DNA of 64,000 bases, taken from NCBI GenBank assembly GCA_947457075.1, contig CANGUG010000015.1:35079-99078 (forward strand), given 5' to 3'. Shown here in pieces: positions 34,156 to 44,563 of this stretch (position 1 is its first letter; every line of letters begins with the position of its first letter). The notes beneath the pieces were generated by a model. That model was given only the letters and a program-made list of their open reading frames with translations, was not told where the DNA came from and made no database searches. Both the position numbers and the translations under genes were made by a program. Origin of the DNA: Bacteroidota bacterium (GTDB taxonomy: Bacteria > Bacteroidota > Bacteroidia > Chitinophagales > Chitinophagaceae).

Positions 34156-35508
34156 TTATGCTTTGTGTGGATTTCTACCATATTTTTCATCATGTTGTGT
34201 AGCATCTAAACCTAGTTCTTCTTCTTCCTCCGATACCCTTAAGGGCAATAACAAGGAGATGAATTTGAAAATTAAATAGGAAGCGGTGAAACTAAAAGTT
34301 ACCACAATTAACATTGCTTTTAATTGTGTCAGAAAAAAGGCAGGATTGCCATAAAATAGACCATCATTACCTGCTGGGTTTACGCCTTTAGAAGCGAAAA
34401 CGCCCGTTAACAACATACCTACCATTCCGCCAATGCCATGGCATGGAAATACATCCAAAGTATCATCTACTCTTGATAATTTAAAAGCATGACTTAGCAC
34501 ATTGGAGATGACTGCCCCAACAACCCCTATAAATATACTTTGAGGTATTCCTACAAAACCAGCGGCGGGGGTAATGGCTACTAATCCTACCACAGCACCA
34601 ATGCAGAAACCCAAAACAGAAGGCTTTTTTCCGCTCATAACATCAAAAAACATCCATGCCAAACCTGCAGCAGCGGCAGCCGTATTGGTAGTGGCAAATG
34701 CATTTACCGCTAATGAATTAGCGCCAAGAGCAGATCCTGCATTAAATCCAAACCAACCAAACCATAACAAACCAGTTCCAATTAATACATAAGGAATATT
34801 GGCGGGAGGAATTTCATGTTGCTCTATTTTTGAACGTCTTGATTTTAAAACAATCGCACCTGCCAAAGCTGCACAACCTGCACTAATATGAACAACAGTG
34901 CCACCTGCAAAATCCAAAACTCCCATTTTAAATAAAAAACCGTTTGGATGCCAGGACCAATGTGCCAAAGGGGCATATATTAAAGTAATAAATAAAACAA
35001 TGAATAAAATATAAGAAGTGAATTTGATTCTTTCAGCTACAGCACCTACAACAAGGCCGGGGGTAATAATCGCAAACATCAACTGAAACATGGCAAATAA
35101 TAGTAAGGGGATAGTCATTGGAACTCCTCCTTGTAATGCAGGAGCGCCATTGGCTACACCTTTAAAAAATAAATGGGTAGCAGGATTACCAATAATTCCA
35201 TTTAATGATTCACCAAAGCTTAAACTATAACCAAAGGAAACCCAAATCACAGAAACAATCCCAGCAGAAACAATACTCTTAATCATCGTAGAAATAATGT
35301 TTTTGCGATGCACCATTCCTCCATAGAAAAAGGCAAGGCCTGGGGTCATGATAAATACCAAAGCGGTAGCAACCAATATCCAGGCAATATCAGCGGGACT
35401 ATAATTGGCTCCTGCAAAACTAGGAAATTGAGGTACAAATAAGGCGCCAATAGCAACTACTAATAATAGAATAAAGGGGGTGTACTTTTGTACGACTTGA
35501 TTTTTCAT
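34156..35508 (-). CDS. amt: Ammonium transporter
   Basis: A 450-aa Amt/Rh channel with about 11 membrane helices. It has the family motif FYGGMVHRKN in TM1, DFAGGTVVHISAGCAAL (the first pore histidine region), and CHGIGGMVGML with the second. It imports ammonium/ammonia. No glnK (PII) gene is adjacent, unlike many amt loci. It lies in the same orientation after gltD and gltB, placing uptake next to glutamate synthesis. It has its own promoter box and terminator. Confidence 0.94.
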   Translation of the reverse strand: MKNQVVQKYTPFILLLVVAIGALFVPQFPSFAGANYSPADIAWILVATALVFIMTPGLAFFYGGMVHRKNIISTMIKSIVSAGIVSVIWVSFGYSLSFGESLNGIIGNPATHLFFKGVANGAPALQGGVPMTIPLLLFAMFQLMFAIITPGLVVGAVAERIKFTSYILFIVLFITLIYAPLAHWSWHPNGFLFKMGVLDFAGGTVVHISAGCAALAGAIVLKSRRSKIEQHEIPPANIPYVLIGTGLLWFGWFGFNAGSALGANSLAVNAFATTNTAAAAAGLAWMFFDVMSGKKPSVLGFCIGAVVGLVAITPAAGFVGIPQSIFIGVVGAVISNVLSHAFKLSRVDDTLDVFPCHGIGGMVGMLLTGVFASKGVNPAGNDGLFYGNPAFFLTQLKAMLIVVTFSFTASYLIFKFISLLLPLRVSEEEEELGLDATQHDEKYGRNPHKA

Positions 35509-35659
35509 TAGTGGTAATTTTCCCTTAGATAAATATTATAAATAAATATATATAATGTTTTATAAGACAAATATAATAAAATATCTCAATAATGACAATA
35601 ATAAAATACATTAAAATATATAATAATATTTAAAATAAATTACTATAAATACTTTATTG

Positions 35660-35675
35660 TCAGTTAATTAACTGA
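35660..35675. promoter_or_regulatory. 16-bp perfect palindrome upstream of amt
   Basis: TCAGTTAATTAACTGA is fully self-complementary and about 85 bp upstream of the predicted amt -7 box. It could be an operator. There is no U-tract, so it is not a terminator. Confidence 0.4.
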
Positions 35676-35750
35676 TTTATTTTCACTAATCAAGAAATAA
35701 TGAACAGTCAAATTGTGGAAAAAAATTTGATATTTTACGGGCATAACTTT

Positions 35751-35771
35751 AAAAAACGTCCCAATTGACGT
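35751..35771 (-). terminator. Rho-independent terminator of gltD
   Basis: On the minus strand ACGTC-AATTGG-GACGT is followed by TTTTTT. The 5-bp stem is short, so efficiency is uncertain. Confidence 0.65.
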
Positions 35772-35805
35772 ACGAAAATTCATATTTTAAAATAAATAAT
35801 ATTAA

Positions 35806-37323
35806 TTAGGCAGTTTGCTGATGAAATGATGCATTGACAGTGGTTGCCAATAGGCTTGCATCTTTAGATTCAAGTAAGGTAGCGCCAGTTAAAAATAGAT
35901 CCACTTTTCGAGCACACTCACGGCCTTCGCTAATTGCCCAAACAACCAATGATTGACCACGGCGCATATCTCCTGCGGTAAATACTTTCGCAATATTGGT
36001 TTGAAAGGCGCTTTCAGTTGCTTTCACATTTCCTCTTTCATCTAATTCAATACCCAATTCATTGATCATACCCCTTGCTTGTGGATGTAAAAAACCCATG
36101 GCAAGCAATGCCATTTCACAGGGAATTTCACGAAGACTGCCTTCTTTTTCTGTGAATTTTGCAGGACGACCGTCTGCAGCATGGGTCCATACTAAATCCA
36201 CAATTTGCAATGCTTTTAAATTGCCTTTGTCATCTCCAATAAAAGCTTTGGTAGCCACTTCCCAAACTCTTGAAACACCTTCCTCATGCGAGGTGGTTGT
36301 TTTTAACAACATTGGGTAGGAAGGCCAAGGCATATATGAAGCTCTTTCTTCGGGTGGCTTTGGTAATAATTCAAATTGTGTAACTGTTTTTGCACTTTGG
36401 CGGTTGGAAGTGCCAACACAGTCACTACCAGTATCACCACCTCCAATCACCACTATATTTTTACCTGTAGCTAATAATTCAATTTCATCTATTGGTAAAT
36501 GACTTACTCTTTTGTTTTGTTGTTTTAAAAACTCCATGGCATAATGAACCCCATTTAATTCACGACCTGGTATTTGCAAATCTCTTGGAATAGTAGATCC
36601 ACCGGCTAATACCACTGCATCAAATTCACGCATAATATCATTTACCCTTACATTCACCCCAACATTGGCGTTACATTTAAATACAATGCCTTCTTGTTCT
36701 AGTAAATTGATTCTTCGTTCAACTACTGATTTTTCTAATTTAAAATCAGGAATACCAAAACGTAAAAGGCCTCCAGGTTTTGCATCTCTTTCAAAAACGG
36801 TTACTTCATGTCCCGCGTAATTTAATTGAGCTGCAGCTGCAAGTCCTGCAGGACCTGATCCAATTACAGCTATTTTAAATCCGCTGCGCATATTGGGTTT
36901 TCGCGCTTGAACAAATCCATTTTCAAAAGCAATTTCAATGATATGCTTTTCAATTTCTTCAATAGTGACGGCAGGCTGGTTAATACCTAATACACATGCG
37001 CTTTCACAGGGGGCAGGACAAATACGACCTGTGAACTCTGGAAAATTATTGGTAGAAATTAAAATTTCATAAGCTTCCTTCCAATCTTTTCGATACACTG
37101 CATCGTTAAATTCTGGAATAATATTACCTAAGGGACATCCACTATGGCAAAATGGTACGCCACAATTCATACAACGTGCTGCTTGTTCATTTAATTTTTG
37201 TTCAGGTAATAAAGCAACAAACTCTTTATAGTTTTTCTTTCTTTGCGCTACAGGCAATTTGCTTGGTAGTTCTCGAGTATATTCTTTGAATCCGGTTGGT
37301 TTTCCCATAATTGATGCTTTCAA
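35806..37323 (-). CDS. gltD: Glutamate synthase small subunit
   Basis: A 505-aa NADPH- and FAD-binding beta subunit. N-terminal cysteines CMNCGVPFCHSGCPLGNIIPEF coordinate [4Fe-4S] clusters; GSGPAGLAAAAQLNYAGHEVTVFE is the FAD Rossmann motif; VIGGGDTGSDCVGTS binds NADPH. It passes electrons to GltB, so that 2-oxoglutarate and glutamine become two glutamates. It lies 62 nt downstream of gltB. Confidence 0.95.
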   Translation of the reverse strand: MKASIMGKPTGFKEYTRELPSKLPVAQRKKNYKEFVALLPEQKLNEQAARCMNCGVPFCHSGCPLGNIIPEFNDAVYRKDWKEAYEILISTNNFPEFTGRICPAPCESACVLGINQPAVTIEEIEKHIIEIAFENGFVQARKPNMRSGFKIAVIGSGPAGLAAAAQLNYAGHEVTVFERDAKPGGLLRFGIPDFKLEKSVVERRINLLEQEGIVFKCNANVGVNVRVNDIMREFDAVVLAGGSTIPRDLQIPGRELNGVHYAMEFLKQQNKRVSHLPIDEIELLATGKNIVVIGGGDTGSDCVGTSNRQSAKTVTQFELLPKPPEERASYMPWPSYPMLLKTTTSHEEGVSRVWEVATKAFIGDDKGNLKALQIVDLVWTHAADGRPAKFTEKEGSLREIPCEMALLAMGFLHPQARGMINELGIELDERGNVKATESAFQTNIAKVFTAGDMRRGQSLVVWAISEGRECARKVDLFLTGATLLESKDASLLATTVNASFHQQTA

Positions 37324-37385
37324 TAATTGTGTAGAATTAGTAGCTTATTTCTTTTTTAGTCATAAATTTTTAATTGCATACATTT

Positions 37386-40300
37386 TTATCCCACGCGTGT
37401 TGCTGTTTTACCTTTTTGTAAAACATTTTTATAATCACGCGGAAAAACTTTAATAAAGTGGTTTAGTTGATTTTCAAAATCGCTTAATATAAATTTAGCA
37501 ACCCTACTTCCAGTTTTATCAAAATGTGCTTGAATCATTTTTTGTAATGTGTCCATATCTTCGGAACCTACAGGGTCAAGATCTACCATTTCCTTATTAC
37601 ATAAACTATAAAAATCATTTTGAACATTGTAAACATAAGCAATACCTCCGCTCATTCCGGCTGCAAAGTTTCTACCTGTTGGTCCAAGTATTACTGCAAG
37701 TCCACCAGTCATGTATTCACAACCATGGTCTCCAATTCCTTCTACCACTACCGAAGCGCCAGAGTTTCTAACCGCAAAACGTTCACCTGCTTTTCCGTTG
37801 ATAAACGCAGTTCCGCTTGTTGCACCATAAAATGCCACGTTGCCAATTAAAATATTTTCTTCTGGAACAAAAGTGGCTTTTTTATCAGGATATACAATTA
37901 ATTGTGCACCACTTAAGCCTTTACCAAAATAGTCATTTGCATCACCTTCTAATTCTAGAGTAAGGCCTTTGGTATTGAATGCCCCAAAACTTTGTCCAGC
38001 GGTACCAGTAAATTTAAAATGAATGGTATCCTCTGGCAAACCAGCTCCTTTATATTGTTTTGTAATTTCATTAGATACAATGGTACCCACTGTACGATGG
38101 GTATTTTTAATGGTAAAAGAAGCGCTTACTTTTTCTTTTTTCAAAATTGCAGGTTGTGCTGCAGCTAATAATTTCCAATCCAATACTTCCGATAAGCCAT
38201 GATTCTGTGTTTCCGTTTGGTATAAGTCAACACGCGCATCAGCGGGTTGTTTATACAATACCGCACTTAAATCTAAGTGCTTATATTTCCAATGATTGAT
38301 ATTGTTACGCATTTTTAATGCGTCCACCTGACCAATCATGTCATTCACTGTTTTAAATCCAAGTTCAGCCATGATTTCGCGTAATTCTTCGGTCATAAAT
38401 TCAAAAAACTTAACAACGTGATCAGGATTGCCTTTAAAGCGTTTACGCAATTCTGGATCCTGTGTTGCCACGCCAACTGGACAGGTATTCATATGACACT
38501 TTCGCATCATAATACAACCTTCCACAACCAATGCAGCAGTTGCCACACCCCATTCTTCAGCACCTAATAATGCCGCAATCGCAATGTCGCGACCAGTTTT
38601 CATTTGGCCATCCGCTTGAACCACTACACGAGCCCTTAAATTATTTTTCACCAAGGTTTGATGTGTTTCTGCTAACCCTAATTCCCATGGTAACCCTGTA
38701 TGTTTAATTGAACTTAAAGGAGAGGCTCCTGTGCCGCCGTCAAATCCAGCAATTAAAACCACATCTGCTTTTGCTTTGGTAACACCAGCGGCAATCGTTC
38801 CAACTCCTGCTTTAGAAACTAATTTTACATTAATTCTTGCAGTTCTATTGGCATTCTTTAAATCAAAAATTAATTGTGATAAATCTTCAATGGAATAAAT
38901 ATCGTGGTGTGGGGGAGGAGAGATTAACCCAACACCTGGTGTAGAATGTCTTGTTCTTCCAATCCAATCATCTACTTTATCACCCGGCAATTGTCCGCCC
39001 TCACCTGGCTTAGCGCCTTGTGCCATTTTAATTTGTATTTCGTCCGCTTCCGTTAAATACTCACTTGTTACACCAAAGCGTGCACTAGCAACTTGTTTAA
39101 TTGCACTACGCATGGAATCGCCATTTTCCATTTTTTTATAACGGATAGGATCCTCACCGCCTTCACCTGTATTGCTCTTCCCCCCTAAACGATTCATAGC
39201 AATCGCTAGCGTAGTATGTGCTTCCCATGAAATGGATCCAAAGGACATGGCTCCTGTTGCAAAGCGTTTATAAATTGATGTTGCAGGTTCAACCTCGTCT
39301 ATCGAAATAGAAGGACGTGTTGGATTAAAATCAAACAAGCTTCTTAAAGTACAAGCTTTGTCCCCTTGGTCATTAACGAGCTTTGAATATTTTTTGAAAC
39401 TTGCATAGTCGCCCATGCTTGTTGCTTGTTGTAAGGCATGAATAGTTTGCGGATTAAATAAATGCGCTTCTCCACGTCGTTTCCATTGGTAAATTCCCCC
39501 CACGGGTAATCGATCAATTTCGGTTGTCCTTTTAGGAAAGGCAATATTATGTTTTGCTAAAGTTTCTATGGCAATCTCATCTAATCCCATACCCTCGATA
39601 CGAGAAGTAGCACCTGTGAAATGTTTTTTCACAACTTCTTTGTTGATTCCAATAATTTCAAAAATTTGTGCCCCTTGATAAGATTGTAAAGTAGAAATGC
39701 CCATTTTAGAAAATACTTTGTATAAACCTTCATTCACCGCCTTGATATAATTTTTCTTTAAGTATTTGTCTTCTAAATCAGTTTTGATTTGATTATTAAG
39801 TTTCATATCACGTATACTAGACAATGCTAAGTAGGGGTTTATTGCAGTGGCGCCAAACCCAATTAAACAGGCATAGTGATGTACTTCCCAAACATCACCT
39901 GCTTCCACAATGATGCCCACTTTACCCCTTAATCCCTTTTTTATTAAGTGATGGTGGACGGTGGAGCATGCTAATAATGAAGGAATTGCTGCATGTTCTG
40001 AGTCAATGGAACGGTCGGTCAATACCAATACTTCAAAACCATCTTCTACTGCATCAACTGCGTATCTGCATAAGCGATCAAGTCCTTTTTTTAACGAGCC
40101 CTCCTTTGCATCTGCTCTAAAATAACATTGTAAAGTTTTTGCTTGAAAAATTCCTGTATCAATACTTCTTATTTTTTCCAATTCATGATTGCTTAAAATT
40201 GGATGTTTGAGGGCAACACAATGAGAGGCCATCGGGTCCTCAATTAATAAACTACCCTGACTACCAACAAAAGTGGCTAAGGACATTACCATGCGTTCGC

Positions 40301-41903
40301 GAATAGGGTCAATAGGAGGGTTGGTTACCTGTGCAAATAATTGTTTAAAGTAACTGCTGATATGTTGTGGTTGATCACTTAACACTGCCAAAGGAGTGTC
40401 TGTGCCCATTGAACCAATTGGCTCTTTCCCATCTAATGCCATTGGAATAATTAGCTGTTCTAAATCTTCCTTACTATACCCAAATGCTTTCTGGTATTTG
40501 AAAATTTGATCGTGCTCCAAATGTGTAAATTGAATCCTAGGTTTAGGTAATTCTTCTAATCTAATTTTATATTTATTTAACCAGTCACCGTAAGGCTGTT
40601 GGCTACAAATTTTTTCTTTTAATTCCGTGTCGCTAATTATACGGCCTGCTTCCATGTCCACCACAAACATTTTACCAGGCTGTAAGCGTCCTTTTTCAAC
40701 CACAGTAGATTGATCTATGGGTAAAGCGCCTGTTTCAGAAGCCATAATGACGCGGTCGTCCTTGGTAACACAATACCTTGATGGTCTCAATCCGTTTCTG
40801 TCCAAGGTAGCCCCAATCATTTTTCCATTCGTAAAAGAGATAGATGCAGGACCATCCCAAGGTTCCATAAAGGCAGCATGGTATTCGTAGAATGCTTTTT
40901 TAACTGGATCCATCAATTCATTACCATCCCAAGCTTCCGGGATTAACATCATCATTACATGTGGTAAACTACGGCCGCTTAAAGTTAATAATTCAATTAC
41001 ATTGTCTAAGCAAGCGCTATCGGATTGACCATCCGTTACCACTGGTAATATCATATCCAATTCTTCCCTACTAAAATAGGGGGAGAGAAAACTAGATTCA
41101 TTAGAACGCAACCAGTTTAGGTTTCCCTGTAAAGTATTAATCTCGCCATTGTGTGCAATGTATCGGAAGGGTTGCGCCAATTTCCAAGAAGGAAAAGTAT
41201 TGGTAGCAAAACGAGAGTGCACCAAACCAAATGCGGATACCACTCGTTTGTCACTTAAATCAGGAAAGTATTCACGTACCTGATGACTAGTTAGTTGTCC
41301 TTTGTAAACAATAATATTTTGAGAAAACGAAGTCATGTAAAAATCAATCGCCCCTTTTTTAATAGTATTATTAATGGTATGCGAGGCATAATTTTTTAGA
41401 ATAAACAATTTGCGTTCAAAATCATCGGCGTCTTTAACATGATCGGGTTTTTTAACAAACACTTGCTCCATGATAGGTTCTACTGACAATGCAGTATTTC
41501 CAATAGTGGTTCTATTAACAGGAACTTGACGGTAGCCTATAATTTCAATATTTAATTTTTCCGCTGCACGTTCAAATATTTCTTTACACTCTGCAGCAAT
41601 TGCTTTTTCGGAAGGGAAAAAAATAAATCCAACCCCATATTCACCTGCATTGGGTAAGTGTATTCCTTTATACAATAACTCATCAAAGAAAAATTCATGA
41701 GGTATTTGAATCATAATTCCTGCGCCGTCTCCTGTGTTTACTTCACTACCACTGGCACCGCGATGTTCCATATTTTCTAAAATAGTGAGTGCATCACCTA
41801 GGTTTTGATGTGACTTGATTCCTTTTATATGGGCAACAAATCCAATACCGCATGCGTCGTGTTCATAAGATGGATCATACAATCCCAATTGTTGGTTTTC
41901 CAT
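37386..41903 (-). CDS. gltB: Glutamate synthase large subunit
   Basis: A 1505-aa alpha subunit. The N-terminal class II glutamine amidotransferase domain has its catalytic cysteine in YEHDACGIGFVAH (C18), so a 17-residue propeptide is probably removed. The FMN/synthase domain contains GEGGEDPIRYK and KPGEGGQLPGDKVDDWIGRTR; the Fe-S ligands are CHMNTCPVG. A GltB C-terminal beta-helix domain (GNVAFYGATSGTAFINGKAGER) follows. Together with gltD and amt it assimilates ammonium as glutamate. Confidence 0.97.
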   Translation of the reverse strand: MENQQLGLYDPSYEHDACGIGFVAHIKGIKSHQNLGDALTILENMEHRGASGSEVNTGDGAGIMIQIPHEFFFDELLYKGIHLPNAGEYGVGFIFFPSEKAIAAECKEIFERAAEKLNIEIIGYRQVPVNRTTIGNTALSVEPIMEQVFVKKPDHVKDADDFERKLFILKNYASHTINNTIKKGAIDFYMTSFSQNIIVYKGQLTSHQVREYFPDLSDKRVVSAFGLVHSRFATNTFPSWKLAQPFRYIAHNGEINTLQGNLNWLRSNESSFLSPYFSREELDMILPVVTDGQSDSACLDNVIELLTLSGRSLPHVMMMLIPEAWDGNELMDPVKKAFYEYHAAFMEPWDGPASISFTNGKMIGATLDRNGLRPSRYCVTKDDRVIMASETGALPIDQSTVVEKGRLQPGKMFVVDMEAGRIISDTELKEKICSQQPYGDWLNKYKIRLEELPKPRIQFTHLEHDQIFKYQKAFGYSKEDLEQLIIPMALDGKEPIGSMGTDTPLAVLSDQPQHISSYFKQLFAQVTNPPIDPIRERMVMSLATFVGSQGSLLIEDPMASHCVALKHPILSNHELEKIRSIDTGIFQAKTLQCYFRADAKEGSLKKGLDRLCRYAVDAVEDGFEVLVLTDRSIDSEHAAIPSLLACSTVHHHLIKKGLRGKVGIIVEAGDVWEVHHYACLIGFGATAINPYLALSSIRDMKLNNQIKTDLEDKYLKKNYIKAVNEGLYKVFSKMGISTLQSYQGAQIFEIIGINKEVVKKHFTGATSRIEGMGLDEIAIETLAKHNIAFPKRTTEIDRLPVGGIYQWKRRGEAHLFNPQTIHALQQATSMGDYASFKKYSKLVNDQGDKACTLRSLFDFNPTRPSISIDEVEPATSIYKRFATGAMSFGSISWEAHTTLAIAMNRLGGKSNTGEGGEDPIRYKKMENGDSMRSAIKQVASARFGVTSEYLTEADEIQIKMAQGAKPGEGGQLPGDKVDDWIGRTRHSTPGVGLISPPPHHDIYSIEDLSQLIFDLKNANRTARINVKLVSKAGVGTIAAGVTKAKADVVLIAGFDGGTGASPLSSIKHTGLPWELGLAETHQTLVKNNLRARVVVQADGQMKTGRDIAIAALLGAEEWGVATAALVVEGCIMMRKCHMNTCPVGVATQDPELRKRFKGNPDHVVKFFEFMTEELREIMAELGFKTVNDMIGQVDALKMRNNINHWKYKHLDLSAVLYKQPADARVDLYQTETQNHGLSEVLDWKLLAAAQPAILKKEKVSASFTIKNTHRTVGTIVSNEITKQYKGAGLPEDTIHFKFTGTAGQSFGAFNTKGLTLELEGDANDYFGKGLSGAQLIVYPDKKATFVPEENILIGNVAFYGATSGTAFINGKAGERFAVRNSGASVVVEGIGDHGCEYMTGGLAVILGPTGRNFAAGMSGGIAYVYNVQNDFYSLCNKEMVDLDPVGSEDMDTLQKMIQAHFDKTGSRVAKFILSDFENQLNHFIKVFPRDYKNVLQKGKTATRVG

Positions 41904-42032
41904 TATTCTTCATCAATTAATTAAAGGATATATTCGTATTGCAAACGATGTATGGAAAATTACGAATAAAAGAAGGTTTTTGATAGCAGATATCCAATAA
42001 AAATACTAACAGTTTTAGAATATCTAATTTGG

Positions 42033-42071
42033 AAACGTTTTCGTTAGAAATTATCAAATAACGAACGTTCG
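42033..42071 (-). promoter_or_regulatory. Paired palindromes upstream of gltB
   Basis: AAACGTTT (42033-42040) and CGAACGTTCG (42062-42071) share AACGTT and have centres exactly 30 bp apart, about three helical turns. They lie 130-168 nt upstream of the gltB ATG, in the ispE-gltB gap. Their form suggests a two-site operator; no regulator is identified. Confidence 0.4.
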
Positions 42072-42095
42072 CATTTGGGGTTGCACTGAAAAAAA

Positions 42096-42917
42096 TTAAA
42101 TGTAGTCTATCCTAAATTTTTGTTCAAAGGAAAGTGTTGGTTTGTTTTTTCCTTTTGGAAATAATCCAAAGAGAGAACTTCCTGAGCCACTCATGCTGGC
42201 ATAAATAGCACCTTGTTGGTATAATTCAGTTTTTATTTCAGCTAAATAAGGATGTGCCACAAAAATAGGGGCTTCAAAATCGTTGATCAATTCTTCCTTC
42301 CATGTTTCCATTGGTTGAGACACAATAGTTGCAATTGATTTTTCTTTTGCATGAGGCGTTAATTGTCCAAATGCCCAAGCGGTAGATACATGTATTCCTG
42401 GGTGCACTAATACAATGGTGTAATCGGATAAATTGCAAGGAATGGGGGATAAAATTTCACCTCTTCCTGTTGCATGACAGGGGTTGTCATAAATAAAAAA
42501 GGGACAATCGCTTCCTAGTTGTGCGGCGTAGGCAACTAATTGCGTTACAGACAATCCAAGATTAAATTGTTGATTTAATAATTTTAACACCGCTGAACCA
42601 TCGCTGGAACCTCCGCCGAGTCCAGCTCCCATGGGTATATGCTTATGTAAATGCATTTTTATCGCAGGGATGGAAGGGAAATCTTTTTTTAATAAGTGAT
42701 AGGCTTTAATACAAAGGTTGTTTGTTTCGTCTCCTGGAATGTTCAGTCCTGTATTTGAAAATTGAATTTCAGATGATGTATTATCGCTGTGCACAATTTC
42801 AACCATATCTTGCAATGCAACAGGATAAAATACGGTTTCTAGTTCGTGGTATCCGTCTGCTCTTTTGGCAATAATGGATAAGCCTAAATTAATTTTACAA
42901 TGGGGAAATGCAATCAT
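42096..42917 (-). CDS. ispE: 4-diphosphocytidyl-2-C-methyl-D-erythritol kinase
   Basis: A 273-aa GHMP kinase of the MEP isoprenoid pathway. The GHMP ATP-binding loop is HIPMGAGLGGGSSDGSAVLKLL; the N-terminus is FPHCKINLGLSIIAKRADGYHELETVF; the C-terminal GHMP motif is SMSGSGSSLFGLF. It phosphorylates CDP-methylerythritol. It starts 11 nt after the stop of the bifunctional-nuclease gene, so the two are co-transcribed. Confidence 0.94.
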   Translation of the reverse strand: MIAFPHCKINLGLSIIAKRADGYHELETVFYPVALQDMVEIVHSDNTSSEIQFSNTGLNIPGDETNNLCIKAYHLLKKDFPSIPAIKMHLHKHIPMGAGLGGGSSDGSAVLKLLNQQFNLGLSVTQLVAYAAQLGSDCPFFIYDNPCHATGRGEILSPIPCNLSDYTIVLVHPGIHVSTAWAFGQLTPHAKEKSIATIVSQPMETWKEELINDFEAPIFVAHPYLAEIKTELYQQGAIYASMSGSGSSLFGLFPKGKNKPTLSFEQKFRIDYI

Positions 42918-42928
42918 GATTCAATGAG

Positions 42929-43528
42929 TTAGGATTTCTTTTGCTCATTTCTTTTTGCAATTTCATCTCTGATATCTATTGCGCGTATATAATCTTCCTG
43001 TTCCAAAACCTCATTCAATAGTTCGGTTAGTTCACTCATTGATAAGGTAGATAAGTCGCTTGTATTGTTACTGGCCGTTACTTCACCAAGTGGATTTTCA
43101 GTTGTGTCATTTTCGCTAGCGTCCATTTCATTGCCAGCCTTGTCTAAAACTGTAGCATTAACATATATTGGACATCCAAAGCGAACGGCTAGGGCAAGTG
43201 CATCACTAGTTCGACTATCAATTTCAATGGTATCATTGGCAATATAGCAAACTAGTTTAGAATAAAAAATACCCTCTTGTAAATCAGAGATATACACTTC
43301 CTGCAATTGAATATCAAAAGCAGTCATGAAGTTTTTCATTAAGTCATGTGTCAATGGGCGAGATGGCTGCATGTTTTCCAATGCAACCGCTATTGCCTGC
43401 GCTTCAAACCCACCAATTACAATGGGCAGTCGGCGAATACCACCTACTTCCCCTAAAATAACTGCATAGGAGTTAGATTGGGTGACACTATGAGAAAGGG
43501 CAACAATTTCTAATTCTATCTTTTGCAT
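42929..43528 (-). CDS. Bifunctional nuclease (BFN, DUF151) family protein
   Basis: A 199-aa protein. The BFN domain has LPIVIGGFEAQAIAVALENMQPSRPLTHDL and IDSRTSDALALAVRFGCPIYV. Plant and archaeal relatives have DNase/RNase activity, but most bacterial members are uncharacterised. A C-terminal UvrB/UvrC-like helical segment (LSTLSMSELTELLNEVLEQEDYIRAIDIRDEIAKR) suits protein-protein contact. Likely in one operon with ispE. A TAAATTTG box lies 16 nt before the ATG. Confidence 0.85.
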   Translation of the reverse strand: MQKIELEIVALSHSVTQSNSYAVILGEVGGIRRLPIVIGGFEAQAIAVALENMQPSRPLTHDLMKNFMTAFDIQLQEVYISDLQEGIFYSKLVCYIANDTIEIDSRTSDALALAVRFGCPIYVNATVLDKAGNEMDASENDTTENPLGEVTASNNTSDLSTLSMSELTELLNEVLEQEDYIRAIDIRDEIAKRNEQKKS

Positions 43529-43544
43529 TGATCAATTAATGATA

Positions 43545-43552
43545 CAAATTTA
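43545..43552 (-). promoter_or_regulatory. -7 box TAAATTTG for the bfn-ispE operon
   Basis: Exact TAnnTTTG on the minus strand between etfA and the bfn ATG. Confidence 0.45.
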
Positions 43553-43562
43553 AAGATAAAAT

Positions 43563-44525
43563 CTATGCGTTGCTCTTTGATTTTAAAATTGCGGCAGTTA
43601 AGGCTGGAACCACTTCAAAAGCATCTCCCACAACACCATAGTCAGCAGCCTTAAAGAAAGGTGCTTCGGAATCTTTGTTGATGACTACAATGGTTTTGCT
43701 TCTGTTTACCCCTGCTAAATGCTGGATAGCCCCAGAAATACCAATGGCAATATATAAATTGGGTGCAATTTGAATCCCTGTTTGGCCCACATGTTCATGA
43801 TGAGGTCTCCAGTCGGCGTCAGATACTGGACGACTACAAGCGGTTGAAGCGCCCAAAGCTTTGGCTAAATCTAACAAAACACCCCAATGTTCAGGGCCTT
43901 TTAAACCACGGCCACCACTTACCACTAAACTGGCTTCTGTTAAAGGAACTTCGCCTTCTATTTTATTGACTGAAGTAATTTTCAGGGTACTTGCTGGAAC
44001 AGTTAGGGCTAAATCACTAACGGTCGCATTACCATCGGACATCACTGCACCAAAACTATTTTGATTAATGGATATCACTTTAACTGCTGTGTCAATTTGA
44101 ATGGAAGCAAATGCTTTTCCAGAGAAAACGGTTTTAGTAACTACAAAACCTGCATCTGTTTTTGGCAATGCACAAGCGCCTGTAACAATACCAGCCCCAA
44201 GTTTAACTGCAACGGCAGGCGCAACCGCCCTTCCATTTAAATTATGTGCAAAAATCAAAACAGTTGCACCAAGCATTTTTGCTGCTTCTGCAATCACCGT
44301 TGAATTTATTTTTGCATCAAAACTGTTTAAAGCTGTATTATTTACTTGGTGCACTTTAATTGCGCCCCATTTTCCTAAGTCAGTTAGGTTGTCTTTAACG
44401 GTTCCTAACAACAATGCTTCTGCAGTAGTGCCCAATTGTTTTGCTAATGCAGCTCCATAGGAGATGGCTTCAAAACTTGCTTTTTTTATTTCTTGTTGGT
44501 CTTGGTCAATATATATAAGTACCAT
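43563..44525 (-). CDS. etfA: Electron transfer flavoprotein alpha subunit
   Basis: A 320-aa ETF alpha (FixB) subunit. The FAD-binding C-terminal region shows [43 protein letters not shown] and [15 protein letters not shown]. It pairs with EtfB and passes electrons from acyl-CoA and other dehydrogenases to the quinone pool. The order etfB-etfA (39 nt gap) indicates an operon. Confidence 0.95.
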   Translation of the reverse strand: MVLIYIDQDQQEIKKASFEAISYGAALAKQLGTTAEALLLGTVKDNLTDLGKWGAIKVHQVNNTALNSFDAKINSTVIAEAAKMLGATVLIFAHNLNGRAVAPAVAVKLGAGIVTGACALPKTDAGFVVTKTVFSGKAFASIQIDTAVKVISINQNSFGAVMSDGNATVSDLALTVPASTLKITSVNKIEGEVPLTEASLVVSGGRGLKGPEHWGVLLDLAKALGASTACSRPVSDADWRPHHEHVGQTGIQIAPNLYIAIGISGAIQHLAGVNRSKTIVVINKDSEAPFFKAADYGVVGDAFEVVPALTAAILKSKSNA

Positions 44526-44563
44526 AAAATATAATTAAATGTTGAATTAAAATTTTGAATTCA

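Larger units (their letters stand above)
35509..35805 (-). promoter_or_regulatory. amt upstream region with promoter box and palindrome
   Basis: A 297-nt very A+T-rich gap. It holds TATATTTG at 35568-35575 on the minus strand (60 nt from the amt ATG), a perfect 16-bp palindrome TCAGTTAATTAACTGA at 35660-35675, and the gltD terminator at 35751-35771. No ORF is supported. Confidence 0.5.

Noticed and set aside
44101-44460. Plus-strand ORF of 119 aa opposite etfA
   Set aside because: Antisense to a conserved ETF alpha gene; Ala/Thr/Pro bias comes from the reverse of etfA codons.
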